Below, one piece after another: positions 33,801 through 42,503 of a stretch of 64,000 bases of DNA (the stretch's first letter is position 1; each line of letters begins with the position of its first letter). Source of the DNA: Halalkalibacter wakoensis JCM 9140. GTDB lineage: Bacteria > Bacillota > Bacilli > Bacillales > Bacillaceae_D. The stretch spans positions 41,607 through 105,606 of the forward strand of contig NZ_BAUT01000007.1 in NCBI RefSeq assembly GCF_000513095.1, read 5' to 3'. The position numbers and the translations under genes are program-made. The notes beneath the pieces are model-generated. The model did no database searches. It saw nothing but the letters and a program-made list of their open reading frames with translations, and was not told where the DNA came from.

Positions 33801-34760
33801 ATGAATCTTAACAAACAGCAGCTTGACTCTTACCTCTATACCTACTCATACAGTAAGGATGAACAAGAACTTTGCAAAATGGAACAGCGCGCCTTTTTTA
33901 ATGTTGATACCGATTCATTTTTTATTAAAAGCACAAGAGCGATTAACCCGAACCGAAGCCCTTTTATGAGAGAAAGAGTGGATGTTCTTTATTCTTGTCC
34001 AACGTTTGAAGAATTGCATAAAAAGATTTTTGAAGCAAACTTACTAATTGATGAGACTTTTAAAGTTATTTTTGTCAAAAATCCTGATTACGAAAAAGTC
34101 GGCGGGGTTCGCTTTAACGAAAGAAAACAGATGGAACGAACAATTGGTCTCCTCATAAATGGAGAAGTCGACTTAGTCACTCCTCAGTTGTTATTAGCGA
34201 TTATGAACATAAATGGCAAATGGATTTTTGGCATTTATCATAAAAGTGAAGCTATTTGGTTTCAACATCAACAAAAACCTCACCAATATTCAACAGCGCT
34301 TAGTACCCGAGTTGCAAGAGCTGTTGTTAATATTGCGGTCCCATATCCGGAAGGGATGAAGGTGATGGATCCTTGTTGCGGTATTGGTACAGTACTTGTA
34401 GAAGCGCTTTCTATGAGCGTCGATATTGTAGGAAGAGACATTAACCGTCTTGTCATCCCAGGTGCAAGAGGGAACATCGATCATTTTGGCCTGACAGGTG
34501 ATGTTACTTTAGGTGACATTCGTGATGTCGAAGGTCAGTATGATGTTTCGATTATCGATATGCCTTATAATCTTTGTTCTGTGATAACCTCACAAGAAAA
34601 ACTAGAAATGATTCAAAGCGCTCGTCGATTTTCACGCAAATTGGTTATCGTGACGATCGAGCCCATGGATACAGTGATTGAAGCGGCCGGCTTTCAGGTT
34701 GTTGATCGATGCGTTGCGAAAAAAAGTGCCTTTTTGAGGGAAGTGATAGTTTGTGAGTAA
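33801..34760 (+). CDS. TRM11-like RNA/DNA methyltransferase
   Basis: A 319-residue enzyme. The N-terminal 160 residues are THUMP-like in position but not clearly recognisable. The methyltransferase domain has motif I 'KVMDPCCGIGTVLVEALSM' (near residue 185), acidic 'VGRDINRLVIPGARGNI', and motif IV 'IIDMPYNLC', a variant of the DPPY motif of N6-adenine or N2-guanine methylases. It is probably a tRNA or rRNA guanosine N2-methyltransferase; this is by family. The ATG at 33801 follows AAAGGTG. Confidence 0.78.
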   Translation: MNLNKQQLDSYLYTYSYSKDEQELCKMEQRAFFNVDTDSFFIKSTRAINPNRSPFMRERVDVLYSCPTFEELHKKIFEANLLIDETFKVIFVKNPDYEKVGGVRFNERKQMERTIGLLINGEVDLVTPQLLLAIMNINGKWIFGIYHKSEAIWFQHQQKPHQYSTALSTRVARAVVNIAVPYPEGMKVMDPCCGIGTVLVEALSMSVDIVGRDINRLVIPGARGNIDHFGLTGDVTLGDIRDVEGQYDVSIIDMPYNLCSVITSQEKLEMIQSARRFSRKLVIVTIEPMDTVIEAAGFQVVDRCVAKKSAFLREVIVCE

Positions 34761-34795
34761 GGTTAGGTAATAGGGGAGCTCACTTAACCTGCAGA

Positions 34796-34827
34796 ATAAT
34801 CAGTGTTTGGATACAAACACTGATTAT
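34796..34827 (+). repeat. Perfect hairpin touching a ribosome binding site
   Basis: ATAATCAGTGTTTG and CAAACACTGATTAT form a 14-bp perfect stem with a GATA tetraloop, ending directly before GAGGTG of the next gene. No T-run follows. Confidence 0.65.
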
Positions 34828-34839
34828 GAGGTGAGTTAT

Positions 34840-35271
34840 GTGAAGCGGATGATCATAATAGCAGCAATCTTAATAGGACTAGTTCTATGCTTAGGATTAT
34901 CACATGGACAAATGGTTCAACCTAATGTGTTTAAGAAGAGCCATTCAGTTTCTTTTCAGGGACAAACAAATGATTGGATCATTGATTATAAATTGTTCCG
35001 GGTAGGGTCGGATGTGGAGATAGAACCGAAAATCACTTACATAGGTGATGACGAGAAAATGTTACTTTCATCTTTAAGATATGAGATTGAAGATGACAAA
35101 GGTGGCATCATTGCCGAAGCTTTTACATTAGACAAAAAAGGTGTTTACGAAGGACAACGAACAAATTGCATGGGCTGTCATTATTTAAGCAAGGTGGAGG
35201 AAATAGAAGCTTCAATTGGTCTGATTGATGGAGGTCTGCTTGAAAGGGTACCTTTAAGACGATTACAATAA
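34840..35271 (+). CDS. Membrane-anchored protein with a single CXXCH motif
   Basis: A 143-residue protein with an N-terminal membrane anchor or signal ('IIIAAILIGLVLCLGLSHG') and a soluble strand-rich domain ('YKLFRVGSDVEIEPKITYIG'). Residues around 113-119 read TNCMGCHY, a c-type heme-binding motif, in an outward-facing domain. The rest does not look like a cytochrome c. The GTG at 34840 has GAGGTGA upstream and is preferred over the ATG at 34807, which lies inside the hairpin. No family is recognised. Confidence 0.6.
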   Translation: MKRMIIIAAILIGLVLCLGLSHGQMVQPNVFKKSHSVSFQGQTNDWIIDYKLFRVGSDVEIEPKITYIGDDEKMLLSSLRYEIEDDKGGIIAEAFTLDKKGVYEGQRTNCMGCHYLSKVEEIEASIGLIDGGLLERVPLRRLQ

Positions 35272-35305
35272 AAATCTTAAATAAATACAAGTGAACAAAT
35301 AATAG

Positions 35306-35334
35306 TTGCGCGGAATTTCTAACTGTGCTATACT
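35306..35334 (+). promoter_or_regulatory. Promoter of rnpB
   Basis: TTGCGC and TATACT with 17-bp spacing, a few bases upstream of the RNase P RNA. Confidence 0.65.
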
Positions 35335-35347
35335 GTTCTTAACAACA

Positions 35348-35752
35348 GCTGATATAACGTTCAGGTAATCGCTGCATCTTTTGATGTAGAGGAAAGTCCA
35401 TGCTCGCACGATCTGAAATGATCGTAGTGTTCGTGCCTAGCCAATAAATAAGCTAAGGCAACTTGGTCTAGACTAGGTTGACGGCAGGGAAAAGAACCTA
35501 AGGCATCTGCTATGGTCGAGTACCCTTGAAAGTGCCACAGTGACGAAGCTCTTTTGGAAACGAAAGAGGTGGAACGCGGTAAACCCCACGAGCGAGAAAC
35601 CCAAATTTGGTAGGGGAACGATCTTGAAGGAATAACAACGGAGAGATCGACAGACACAGTCTTGTAGATAGATGATTACCACCGGAGTACGAGGGTAAAA
35701 CCGTTCGCAGTACAATGGTACAAAACATGGCTTATCGAACGTTATGGATACA
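35348..35752 (+). ncRNA. rnpB: RNase P RNA, Bacillus type (class B)
   Basis: About 405 nt with the conserved blocks of B. subtilis RNase P RNA in order: GTAATCGCTGCA, GAGGAAAGTCCATGCTCGCA, TAGTGTTCGTGCCTAGC, GAAAGTGCCACAGTGACGAA, GGTGGAACGCGGTAAACCCC, GAGCGAGAAACCCAAATTTG, GTAGATAGATGATTACC and ACAAAACATGGCTTA. The first and last segments (ATAACGTTC / GAACGTTAT) pair to close the molecule. It is the catalytic RNA that matures tRNA 5' ends. The exact ends are uncertain by a few bases. Confidence 0.97.
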
Positions 35753-35812
35753 GAATGTTGTAGGTTTAACCATTACTATTAGGGGTCTTATCCCTAGTAG
35801 TTACATACATTT

Positions 35813-35847
35813 AACGTACTGTTAAGTTTCTAACAGTACGTTTTTTT
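35813..35847 (+). terminator. Terminator downstream of rnpB
   Basis: AACGTACTGTTA/TAACAGTACGTT followed by TTTTTT. A second hairpin (ACTA-TTAGGGG/TCCC-TAGT) lies between it and rnpB. Confidence 0.85.
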
Positions 35848-35952
35848 GTTTATACCAACGGGAGAGACGAACTCGTTCACAAGCTTTCTTTCTACATGAG
35901 TTTGTACTGGTGAACAAATACGTTCTAACTCTCTAAAAACAATCAATTTAAA

Positions 35953-35980
35953 TTGACATTCAAAAACGGATATGTAAAAT
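35953..35980 (+). promoter_or_regulatory. Sigma-A promoter of htpG
   Basis: TTGACA and TAAAAT with 16-bp spacing, directly upstream of the CIRCE element. Confidence 0.75.
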
Positions 35981-35991
35981 TAAATTTAGGG

Positions 35992-36018
35992 TTAGCACTC
36001 AGATGATCCAAGTGCTAA
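35992..36018. promoter_or_regulatory. CIRCE element (HrcA operator)
   Basis: TTAGCACTC and AAGTGCTAA separated by exactly 9 bases; 17 of 18 arm bases match the CIRCE consensus (TTAGCACTC-N9-GAGTGCTAA). It lies between the promoter and the htpG start. Confidence 0.9.
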
Positions 36019-36044
36019 CAATGCAAATTGAAAGGAGTTCAACT

Positions 36045-37922
36045 ATGGAAAAAAGACAGTTTAAAGCAGAATCAAAAAGGTTATTGGAGATGATGATTAA
36101 CTCGATTTATACTCAAAAGGAAATCTTCCTACGAGAATTAATTTCTAATGCGAGTGATGCGATCGATAAAATGTACTACAAAGCCTTAACAGATGACAGC
36201 ATTAGCTTTAATCAGAATGATTATTACATAAAACTATCAGCGGACAAAGAAAATAGAACGTTGACGATTACTGATACTGGAATAGGAATGACAAAAGAAG
36301 AGCTAGAAACAAACTTAGGGACAATCGCAAAAAGTGGTTCACTTGCTTTTAAAAAAGAAAATGAAAGTAAAGATGGTCACGATATTATTGGACAATTTGG
36401 TGTAGGATTTTATTCAGCCTTTATGGTAGCAGATGTCGTAACTGTAACGAGCAAAGCATTAGGAAGTGAAGAAGCATATAAATGGGAGTCAGACGGAGCT
36501 GAAGGATATACGATTGAACAAGCTACTAAAGATTCTTTTGGAACCGAAATCGTCATTAAAATTAAAGAAAATACAGAAGATGAAAGTTATGATGAGTATT
36601 TAGAAGATTACCGATTAAAAACGATTATCAAAAAATACTCAGATTTTATTCGCTACCCAATCAAAATGGATGTTACGCAAAGAACGCCTAAAGAAGGTAG
36701 CGACAATGAGTGGGATGAATTTACAGAGGAACAGATCATTAACAGCATGGTTCCAATCTGGAAAAAGAACAAAAACGAACTTACAACAGAAGACTATGAA
36801 AGCTTTTACAATGAAAAACATTACGGGTTCGACAAGCCCTTAAAACATGTTCATTTAAGTGTGGACGGAGCGGTTCGTTATCATTCGATTTTATACATTC
36901 CAGAAAATATTCCATTTGACTACTACTCAAAAGAGTTTGAAAAAGGTTTAGAGCTTTACTCAAATGGAGTATTAATCATGGATAAATGTGCCGATCTCTT
37001 ACCAGATCATTTTAGCTTTGTGAAAGGAATGGTCGATTCTGAAGATTTGTCTTTGAATATCTCTCGTGAAATTTTGCAACATGATCGTCAATTAAAACTC
37101 ATTGCAAAAAACATTAAAAGCAAAATTAAAGGTGCGCTACAAAGTCTCTTAAAAGAAGAGCGTGAAAAGTATGATCAATTTTACAAAGCCTTTGGTAGAC
37201 AGTTAAAGTACGGGGTGTACTCGGATATTAGTAGTAAGGATACACTTCAAGATTTGCTCATGTTCTTCTCTTCGAAAGAAAAGAAACTAGTAACTCTCGG
37301 TGAATATGTATCGAGAATGCCAGAGGATCAAAAGTATATTTATTATGCCGCTGGTGAATCGCAAGAGCGTATTGAAAAATTACCTCAACTTGAACTTGTA
37401 ACAGATAAAGGCTTTGAAGTTCTTTACTTTACTGAAGATGTAGACGAATTTGCCATTCGAATGTTATCGTCCTATAAAGAAAAAGAATTTAAGTCTGTTT
37501 CAAGTGGAGACCTTGGAATTGAAACAGAGGACAGTCAAGAAGATACAAAATCCGAAGAAAGTGAAAACAAAGAACTGTTCGATTCGATGAAACAAGTGTT
37601 GGCAGGTAAAGTGAAAGACGTTCGAGTTTCGAAGCGATTGAAATCACATCCTGTTTGCTTAGCAACAGAAGGGGAAGTATCAATTGAAATGGAAAAAATC
37701 CTTCAGTCGATGCCAGATAATCCAAATATCAAAGCAGACAAAGTACTTGAAATCAATTTAAACCACGAAGTGTTTCAATCACTGAAAAAAGCACATGAGA
37801 GCGATCAAGAAAAGTTAGCTCTTTACACGAACCTTTTATATAACCAAGCTCTCCTTATTGAAGGGCTCCCTATCAACGATCCTCTTGAATTTACAAATGA
37901 CGTTTGTAAAATTATGGTGTAA
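36045..37922 (+). CDS. htpG: Molecular chaperone HtpG (Hsp90)
   Basis: A 625-residue Hsp90 (B. subtilis HtpG has 626). The ATPase motifs are '[15 protein letters not shown]', 'DTGIGMT', '[16 protein letters not shown]' and the catalytic middle-domain region around '[16 protein letters not shown]'. It has no charged linker or C-terminal MEEVD, as usual in bacteria. The frame is open to 36003, but the ATG at 36045 has GAAAGGAG upstream; the region 36003-36018 is the CIRCE element. In B. subtilis htpG is not HrcA-controlled, unlike what is suggested here. Confidence 0.96.
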   Translation: MEKRQFKAESKRLLEMMINSIYTQKEIFLRELISNASDAIDKMYYKALTDDSISFNQNDYYIKLSADKENRTLTITDTGIGMTKEELETNLGTIAKSGSLAFKKENESKDGHDIIGQFGVGFYSAFMVADVVTVTSKALGSEEAYKWESDGAEGYTIEQATKDSFGTEIVIKIKENTEDESYDEYLEDYRLKTIIKKYSDFIRYPIKMDVTQRTPKEGSDNEWDEFTEEQIINSMVPIWKKNKNELTTEDYESFYNEKHYGFDKPLKHVHLSVDGAVRYHSILYIPENIPFDYYSKEFEKGLELYSNGVLIMDKCADLLPDHFSFVKGMVDSEDLSLNISREILQHDRQLKLIAKNIKSKIKGALQSLLKEEREKYDQFYKAFGRQLKYGVYSDISSKDTLQDLLMFFSSKEKKLVTLGEYVSRMPEDQKYIYYAAGESQERIEKLPQLELVTDKGFEVLYFTEDVDEFAIRMLSSYKEKEFKSVSSGDLGIETEDSQEDTKSEESENKELFDSMKQVLAGKVKDVRVSKRLKSHPVCLATEGEVSIEMEKILQSMPDNPNIKADKVLEINLNHEVFQSLKKAHESDQEKLALYTNLLYNQALLIEGLPINDPLEFTNDVCKIMV

Positions 37923-37924
37923 TT

Positions 37925-37968
37925 AAAAAGCTTCTTATTAGGTGTTTAGTCTAATAAGAAGCTTTTTT
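37925..37968 (+). terminator. Terminator after htpG
   Basis: AAAGCTTCTTATTAG/CTAATAAGAAGCTTT followed by TTTT; also usable for the convergent gene. Confidence 0.88.
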
Positions 37969-37989
37969 ACTATAATATTAGGTGATCAT

Positions 37990-38703
37990 TTAACTTAAGA
38001 TAATTAAGCTCAGCACTAAAAAAACAACACCATTCGCCAATTCAATCATGCCAATAACAATGGGCTTTAGCGCTGTAGTACGAGGAGTGATCCAATCTTT
38101 TATCACCCCGGGAAAAAAGGCAATAGCCATTATAGGAACCGTTAAAAGCCAAGGAATAACTAGCAAAGTGGCATGATAAACATGTGATGTTTTCTTGAAG
38201 GTTAGGTTTTTGCGTTCTCTTATCATCGACTTTACATAAAACGTACTTCCCATAAAATAAAAAACAACCCAAGCTACTAGGTAAATCACTTCACTAGACC
38301 ACTCTCCATTCCCGATTAAAAAAACAGAAGCACCACCAAAGGAGAAAGTCATAATCGCACTTAAATTATTTAGCAACGTTCGCTCATTTTTCTTTTTGAT
38401 AAAGTAAATGTTAATCGATAAAGGGATAAGGATAAAACTGAGTAAAAATAAAATTGGATAGTACCATAAGACCGGTACTAAAAAAATAATCGCAACAAAG
38501 CCATAAATGAATAACCAAGGAAACATTTTCTTTTGCTGTTTTCGGTTACGAAAAATCGTTAAAAAAGGAGTGGAGGATAAGTAAATAAAAAACCATCCTA
38601 TTAAAAAGGGGATATGCATCCAATCTGGACTAGATAAGAACATCCCCAAAAATAAAGGTAGAAAAAACATTAACCACGTTCCATGCTCCTTCGGGATAAC
38701 CAA
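37990..38703 (-). CDS. ywiC: YwiC-like membrane protein
   Basis: A 237-residue protein with about seven membrane segments. The N-terminus 'IPKEHGTWLMFFLPLFLG' is the YwiC-family signature. In B. subtilis ywiC lies in the narK-fnr-narGHJI region and its function is unknown. Here a possible Fnr box lies about 100 bp upstream, which keeps the link with anaerobic growth. No ATG was found further upstream; the start at 38703 is probably GTG-like (the codon reads as 'TTG' or 'GTG' on the minus strand). Confidence 0.82.
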   Translation of the reverse strand: MVIPKEHGTWLMFFLPLFLGMFLSSPDWMHIPFLIGWFFIYLSSTPFLTIFRNRKQQKKMFPWLFIYGFVAIIFLVPVLWYYPILFLLSFILIPLSINIYFIKKKNERTLLNNLSAIMTFSFGGASVFLIGNGEWSSEVIYLVAWVVFYFMGSTFYVKSMIRERKNLTFKKTSHVYHATLLVIPWLLTVPIMAIAFFPGVIKDWITPRTTALKPIVIGMIELANGVVFLVLSLIILS

Positions 38704-38794
38704 GCAAATTCCTCCTCTAAATGCTCATCAAAAAGATTTATATAAAACACCTTTTACCGATAGTAAAATAGTAGCACCAATAATTGATGATAAA

Positions 38795-38810
38795 AATGAT
38801 GTTTGTCACA
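38795..38810 (-). promoter_or_regulatory. Possible Fnr box of ywiC
   Basis: AATGA-TGTTTG-TCACA; one half is perfect, the other matches 3 of 5. On the minus strand TACTAT (38768-38773) lies at the distance expected for -41.5, which supports a weak functional site. Confidence 0.45.
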
Positions 38811-39137
38811 TTCAAACGTTTCATGAAAAAGCATGTAAACAAATTACACATGCTCTCTTTTTACATCAACGCTTACCTATCTGCGTGCCAAATAAGTATA
38901 TGATATAAACGAACGATCAAAATCAACATAAGAAATTCTGTTTAAATAGTTATGAAAATGAGGTTGCTAGTGGTCACGATACGAAAGGTTCAACAATGAA
39001 CTCAATAGAAAAACAACGTTAATAACCGGAGAAAAGTGGCGGAAAATTGAGAGATTTAATTAAACGTGAATATGTAGAAATGTGATTCTCTTGTTTCTGA
39101 ATTTCTGACCACTAAAGTAAAAAAAGGAAATAAACAT

Positions 39138-39245
39138 AAAAAAGACGCCCTTAAGGACGTCTTTTGTGCGTATTGCTGCGAGAGACAGCACTCCACATAG
39201 TGCATTGCCTAAAAGGCGCGTCAATCTCGTCTTATGCAAATTAGC
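39138..39245 (-). ncRNA. Candidate structured RNA with intrinsic terminator
   Basis: On the minus strand the outer segments TTGC, CGAGA and GAC pair in order with GTC, TCTCG and GCAA, enclosing two hairpins (GCCT-TTT-AGGC and GCACT-ATGTGG-AGTGC), a three-way junction at 39173-39239. An intrinsic terminator follows (AAAGACG...CGTCTTT, then TTTTTT at 39138-39165). It could be a small RNA or the processed 3' end of the dinB-like mRNA. It matches no riboswitch or sRNA known to the annotator. Confidence 0.5.
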
Positions 39246-39300
39246 TCATCGCCAATTAAATATACCATGGATGGCCTCACATGAAAAGAGCCAATTATTA

Positions 39301-39756
39301 CTAACGACTTACAAAGAACGGTAATTCATCGATCCCAAGTAAACGTGCGTATGTGAACAATTGACCTTTATGATGAATTTCGTGGTCTTTTGCACTATTG
39401 AGTAAAGCATGACCGGGTAAATTCATCCCAGCAAATTCAATATGCTTATCTAATTGCGCTGGAGTAAGTTGTTCTAGGATTGTTTTTGTTTCATTTGTTT
39501 GAGATGTGACGATTTCTTTTAACTCACCGATGGATTGGACAGTCACGACTTCCGTTGGAGGAACAAACACACCGTTTTGTACTGTTTTGGCAAACATGTC
39601 CATTGATCCAGAAATATGTAGAACGAGTTCAGAAAGAGACATGGCATCTTCCCATGGTTTATAGTTAATTTGTTCGTCTTCCATTTTCTCTAGCAACTGA
39701 ATCAACACGTTACGATGAGACATCCATGCTAATACAAATTCATTCATTTTTGACAT
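39301..39756 (-). CDS. DinB-family protein
   Basis: A 151-residue DinB/YfiT-like four-helix protein. Three metal-ligand histidines are visible in the usual places: one in 'SELVLHISGSMD' and two in 'DHEIHHKGQLFTYARL'. Members act as metal-dependent thiol S-transferases or have unknown roles. The ATG at 39756 has AAAGGAG upstream; an ATG at 39807 is an alternative without one. Confidence 0.85.
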   Translation of the reverse strand: MSKMNEFVLAWMSHRNVLIQLLEKMEDEQINYKPWEDAMSLSELVLHISGSMDMFAKTVQNGVFVPPTEVVTVQSIGELKEIVTSQTNETKTILEQLTPAQLDKHIEFAGMNLPGHALLNSAKDHEIHHKGQLFTYARLLGIDELPFFVSR

Positions 39757-39977
39757 CACAAACACTCCTTTAGTAAAAATTCGGATCCAATTGAAAGTAT
39801 ATAACATTTTTAAGAAATAATCCCGTTGAAAAAACTACAAGAAATTAAAACAAAGCAATTGTAGAAAAATGCATTAAAATTAGAGATAATAGAGAAAGTT
39901 GTTGCTTTTTGATTCTGTTAAGACATATGATTATCATTGCAAATAACAACTAGTATAACTGATAGGAGAAATGAACG

Positions 39978-40820
39978 TTGTTTAGATGGAGTAATATTCT
40001 TAGAGGTTTTACAATGGGTATTAGTGATTTGATTCCAGGGGTAAGCGGTGGAACAATCGCGTTAGTACTTGGTATTTATCATTCGCTAATTTCAGCCATT
40101 AATGGTTTGTTTTCAAGAGAGTGGAAGAAACATGTTTTATTTCTGTTGCCTTTAGGGCTGGGTATTGGCGTTGCCTTACTATCGATTAGCCACGTTATTG
40201 ACTGGCTGTTGGCTGAATACCCTCAACCTACCTTTTTCTTTTTCTTAGGGTTAATTATTGGAATTATTCCGCTACTACTAAAGGAAATTCAATACAGGCA
40301 ATCGTTTCGTCCGCTTCACTACGTTTTGTTAGCTATAGGTGCTGTCATTGTAGGATCGACTGTATTAATTAACAGAAATGAGCTTACAGCTGTCATGAGC
40401 CATTTAGGTTGGACTGATTATGCGTTATTGTTTGCAGCAGGATGGCTAGCTAGTTCAGCGATGATCTTGCCAGGAATTAGCGGATCTTTTATTTTCTTAT
40501 TACTAGGTGTATATCCAACGGTTATTAATGCATTATCTACCTTTAACATACCGGTTATTATAACAATTGGGTCGGGAATTGCAATAGGACTCGTTCTTAC
40601 GAGCAAATTGATTTCGATCATGTTAGTTAAATTTAAAATAGCCACATATGCGGTTATGATTGGGTTTATTTTTGGATCAATTGTAGTCATTTATCCTGGA
40701 ATAGAGGCGAATATCCCGTTATTCCTAGTAAGTGTCCTATCTCTTGTTGCTGGGACATTTTGTGCTTATTTATTAAGTTGTTTTGAAGCGAAAAAAACGA
40801 TACCGTCCTATGTGCAATAA
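39978..40820 (+). CDS. DUF368 membrane protein, probable undecaprenyl phosphate transporter (PopT family)
   Basis: A 280-residue protein with about eight membrane segments and the duplicated DUF368 signature: 'GISDLIPGVSGGTIALVLGIY' at the N-terminus and 'LPGISGSFIFLLLGVY' in the middle. DUF368 proteins have been shown to recycle undecaprenyl phosphate across the membrane in other bacteria; the role here is by family. The start is TTG, with TAGGAG nine bases upstream. Confidence 0.85.
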   Translation: MFRWSNILRGFTMGISDLIPGVSGGTIALVLGIYHSLISAINGLFSREWKKHVLFLLPLGLGIGVALLSISHVIDWLLAEYPQPTFFFFLGLIIGIIPLLLKEIQYRQSFRPLHYVLLAIGAVIVGSTVLINRNELTAVMSHLGWTDYALLFAAGWLASSAMILPGISGSFIFLLLGVYPTVINALSTFNIPVIITIGSGIAIGLVLTSKLISIMLVKFKIATYAVMIGFIFGSIVVIYPGIEANIPLFLVSVLSLVAGTFCAYLLSCFEAKKTIPSYVQ

Positions 40821-40825
40821 AGAGT

Positions 40826-40858
40826 GGCTCAAAAGGTTAATTCCTTTTGAGCCTTTTT
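40826..40858 (+). terminator. Terminator after the DUF368 gene
   Basis: GGCTCAAAAGG/CCTTTTGAGCC, a perfect 11-bp stem followed by TTTTT. Confidence 0.93.
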
Positions 40859-40941
40859 AACATTTTCTAGAAAATATAGAGCGATTATGAGATAGTTAGG
40901 ATAAGGAAAAAAGATTTCTTTTTCAGAAGGAGAGTGTGCAT

Positions 40942-41793
40942 ATGGAGGATATTGTTAAAGCGGAATGGCTTCATGAACAGTTACAAAAAGGAAGTTCAGA
41001 TTATATAATAATTGATACACGTTTTTCATTAGCAGATCCTCAAGCAGGCAAGAATTTGTACAAAGTTGGTCATTTACCAGGGGCAATTTATGTTGACTTA
41101 GATAAAGATTTATCCTCAGAGGTGACATTACATGGTGGACGTCATCCTCTCCCTGACAAAAACGAGTTAGTGAAAAAGCTTGGGCAGTGGGGGATAGGAG
41201 AAAAGACGAGCGTCGTTGTCTATGATGATCAGGGTGGCATGGTTGCTTCACGTTTTTTTTGGTTACTCAAGCATTTTGGCCATGAACATGTTGCCTTGCT
41301 AGATGGAGGTTATTCCAATTGGGTCAGCAAAGGATTTCCAGTAACAACAGACACCCCAGCCCAATCTCCAAAGACATTCAGAGCCAAATTAAATCCTGAG
41401 TGGAGTACAGTAGATGCTCGTCAAGTAAAAGAAAAACTATTTGATCCAAATACAATTTTAGTTGATTCAAGAGAACCAAACCGGTATTTAGGGATAGAAG
41501 AGCCCATTGATGCGATTGCTGGACATATACCAGGAGCTTTGAATTACTTTTGGAAAGAGGTTTTAAACGAAAAGGGGGAGTGGAAGAAAGAAGCAGAACT
41601 CAAACATCTTTTCTCAAGCCTTCCTAATGACAAAGAAATGATTGTATATTGTGGCTCTGGTGTATCGGCTTGTCCTAATGTGATCGCACTGAAAAAAGCT
41701 GGTTTTTCAAACGTCAAACTGTATAGTGGCAGCTGGAGTGACTGGATTACTCATGCTAATTATCCGGTTAATCTAAAACCCGAAACGACTTAA
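40942..41793 (+). CDS. Sulfurtransferase with two rhodanese domains
   Basis: A 283-residue tandem rhodanese (thiosulfate or 3-mercaptopyruvate sulfurtransferase type). The N-terminal domain has '[16 protein letters not shown]' and an inactive loop. The C-terminal domain has '[13 protein letters not shown]' and the active-site loop '[10 protein letters not shown]', with the persulfide-forming Cys first. CGSGVSA is intermediate between CRKGVTA of rhodaneses and CGSGVTA of 3-mercaptopyruvate sulfurtransferases. The ATG at 40942 has AAGGAG at correct spacing. Confidence 0.88.
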   Translation: MEDIVKAEWLHEQLQKGSSDYIIIDTRFSLADPQAGKNLYKVGHLPGAIYVDLDKDLSSEVTLHGGRHPLPDKNELVKKLGQWGIGEKTSVVVYDDQGGMVASRFFWLLKHFGHEHVALLDGGYSNWVSKGFPVTTDTPAQSPKTFRAKLNPEWSTVDARQVKEKLFDPNTILVDSREPNRYLGIEEPIDAIAGHIPGALNYFWKEVLNEKGEWKKEAELKHLFSSLPNDKEMIVYCGSGVSACPNVIALKKAGFSNVKLYSGSWSDWITHANYPVNLKPETT

Positions 41794-41878
41794 ATACAAG
41801 TCTCTCGGTACTAGAAGCTTGAAGCAGGAATTGCTTTTCCTCTATAATAAAGGAAATACTAGTTGGTGGAGGTACATA

Positions 41879-42370
41879 ATGTCAAAAGAGAGTTCATTCG
41901 ATATTGTATCAAAAATTGATATGTCTGAGGTTACAAATGCCGTAACGATGGCAACGAAAGAAATACAAACGCGTTATGATTTCAAAGGAAGCAAAAGCAC
42001 CATTTCACTTGACAATGAGGAATTGGTGTTAGTATCAGATGATGAATACAAATTGGAACAGTTAAAAGATGTCCTAATATCAAAATTAATTAAGCGCGAT
42101 GTTTCGATCAAAAATTTAGACTACGGGAAAATAGAAGGGGCATCAGGCGGTACTGTACGACAACGTGCTAAGTTAATTCAAGGAATTGATAAGGAACAAG
42201 CGAAAAAAATTAATACGATTATTAAAAACAGTGGAGTAAAAGTAAAAAGTCAAATTCAAGACGATCAAATTCGTGTAACTGGCAAAAAACGCGATGATCT
42301 TCAAGCTATTATCGCTGCTATAAGGGGAGCCGATCTATCCATTGATGTTCAATTTATCAACTACCGTTAA
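41879..42370 (+). CDS. YajQ-family nucleotide-binding protein
   Basis: A 163-residue protein with two ferredoxin-like halves ('[20 protein letters not shown]', '[11 protein letters not shown]', '[20 protein letters not shown]'). YajQ proteins bind nucleotides; some bind cyclic di-GMP and act as transcriptional co-regulators. The ATG at 41879 follows GGTGGAGG and gives the family length; an ATG at 41819 is too far upstream. Confidence 0.93.
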   Translation: MSKESSFDIVSKIDMSEVTNAVTMATKEIQTRYDFKGSKSTISLDNEELVLVSDDEYKLEQLKDVLISKLIKRDVSIKNLDYGKIEGASGGTVRQRAKLIQGIDKEQAKKINTIIKNSGVKVKSQIQDDQIRVTGKKRDDLQAIIAAIRGADLSIDVQFINYR

Positions 42371-42377
42371 ATAATAT

Positions 42378-42430
42378 AACAGGAGTAAAGGAAGTGGAGT
42401 ACAATCACTTTTCTTTGCTCCTGTTTTTAA
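42378..42430 (+). terminator. Terminator after the yajQ-like gene
   Basis: AACAGGAG...CTCCTGTT outer stem with a paired interior (AAAG/CTTT, GTG/CAC) followed by TTT. Confidence 0.75.
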
Positions 42431-42503
42431 TTCACGCGAAAAACAAATAACTAGAATTGAAATGACACATAATACAGATAAATCCAATTTGGGGGTAACG
42501 AAA

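Larger units (their letters stand above)
38704..39300. other. 600-bp gene-free region with several structures
   Basis: No coding frame with a ribosome binding site is visible. From left to right it holds the possible Fnr box of ywiC (38795-38810), a bidirectional hairpin with T-runs on both sides (38834-38856), a 147-bp segment bounded by the 9-bp inverted repeat TAGTGGTCA/TGACCACTA (38968-38976 and 39106-39114), and a candidate structured RNA on the minus strand (39138-39245). Confidence 0.6.

Noticed and set aside
36003..36044. Upstream ATG for htpG at 36003
   Set aside because: It lies in the CIRCE operator and has no ribosome binding site; the ATG at 36045 gives the family length.
39910..39945. 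Fur-box-like sequence (TGATTATCATTGCAA) upstream of the DUF368 gene
   Set aside because: Only the left half fits the Fur 7-1-7 pattern well; DUF368 is not an iron gene by known function.
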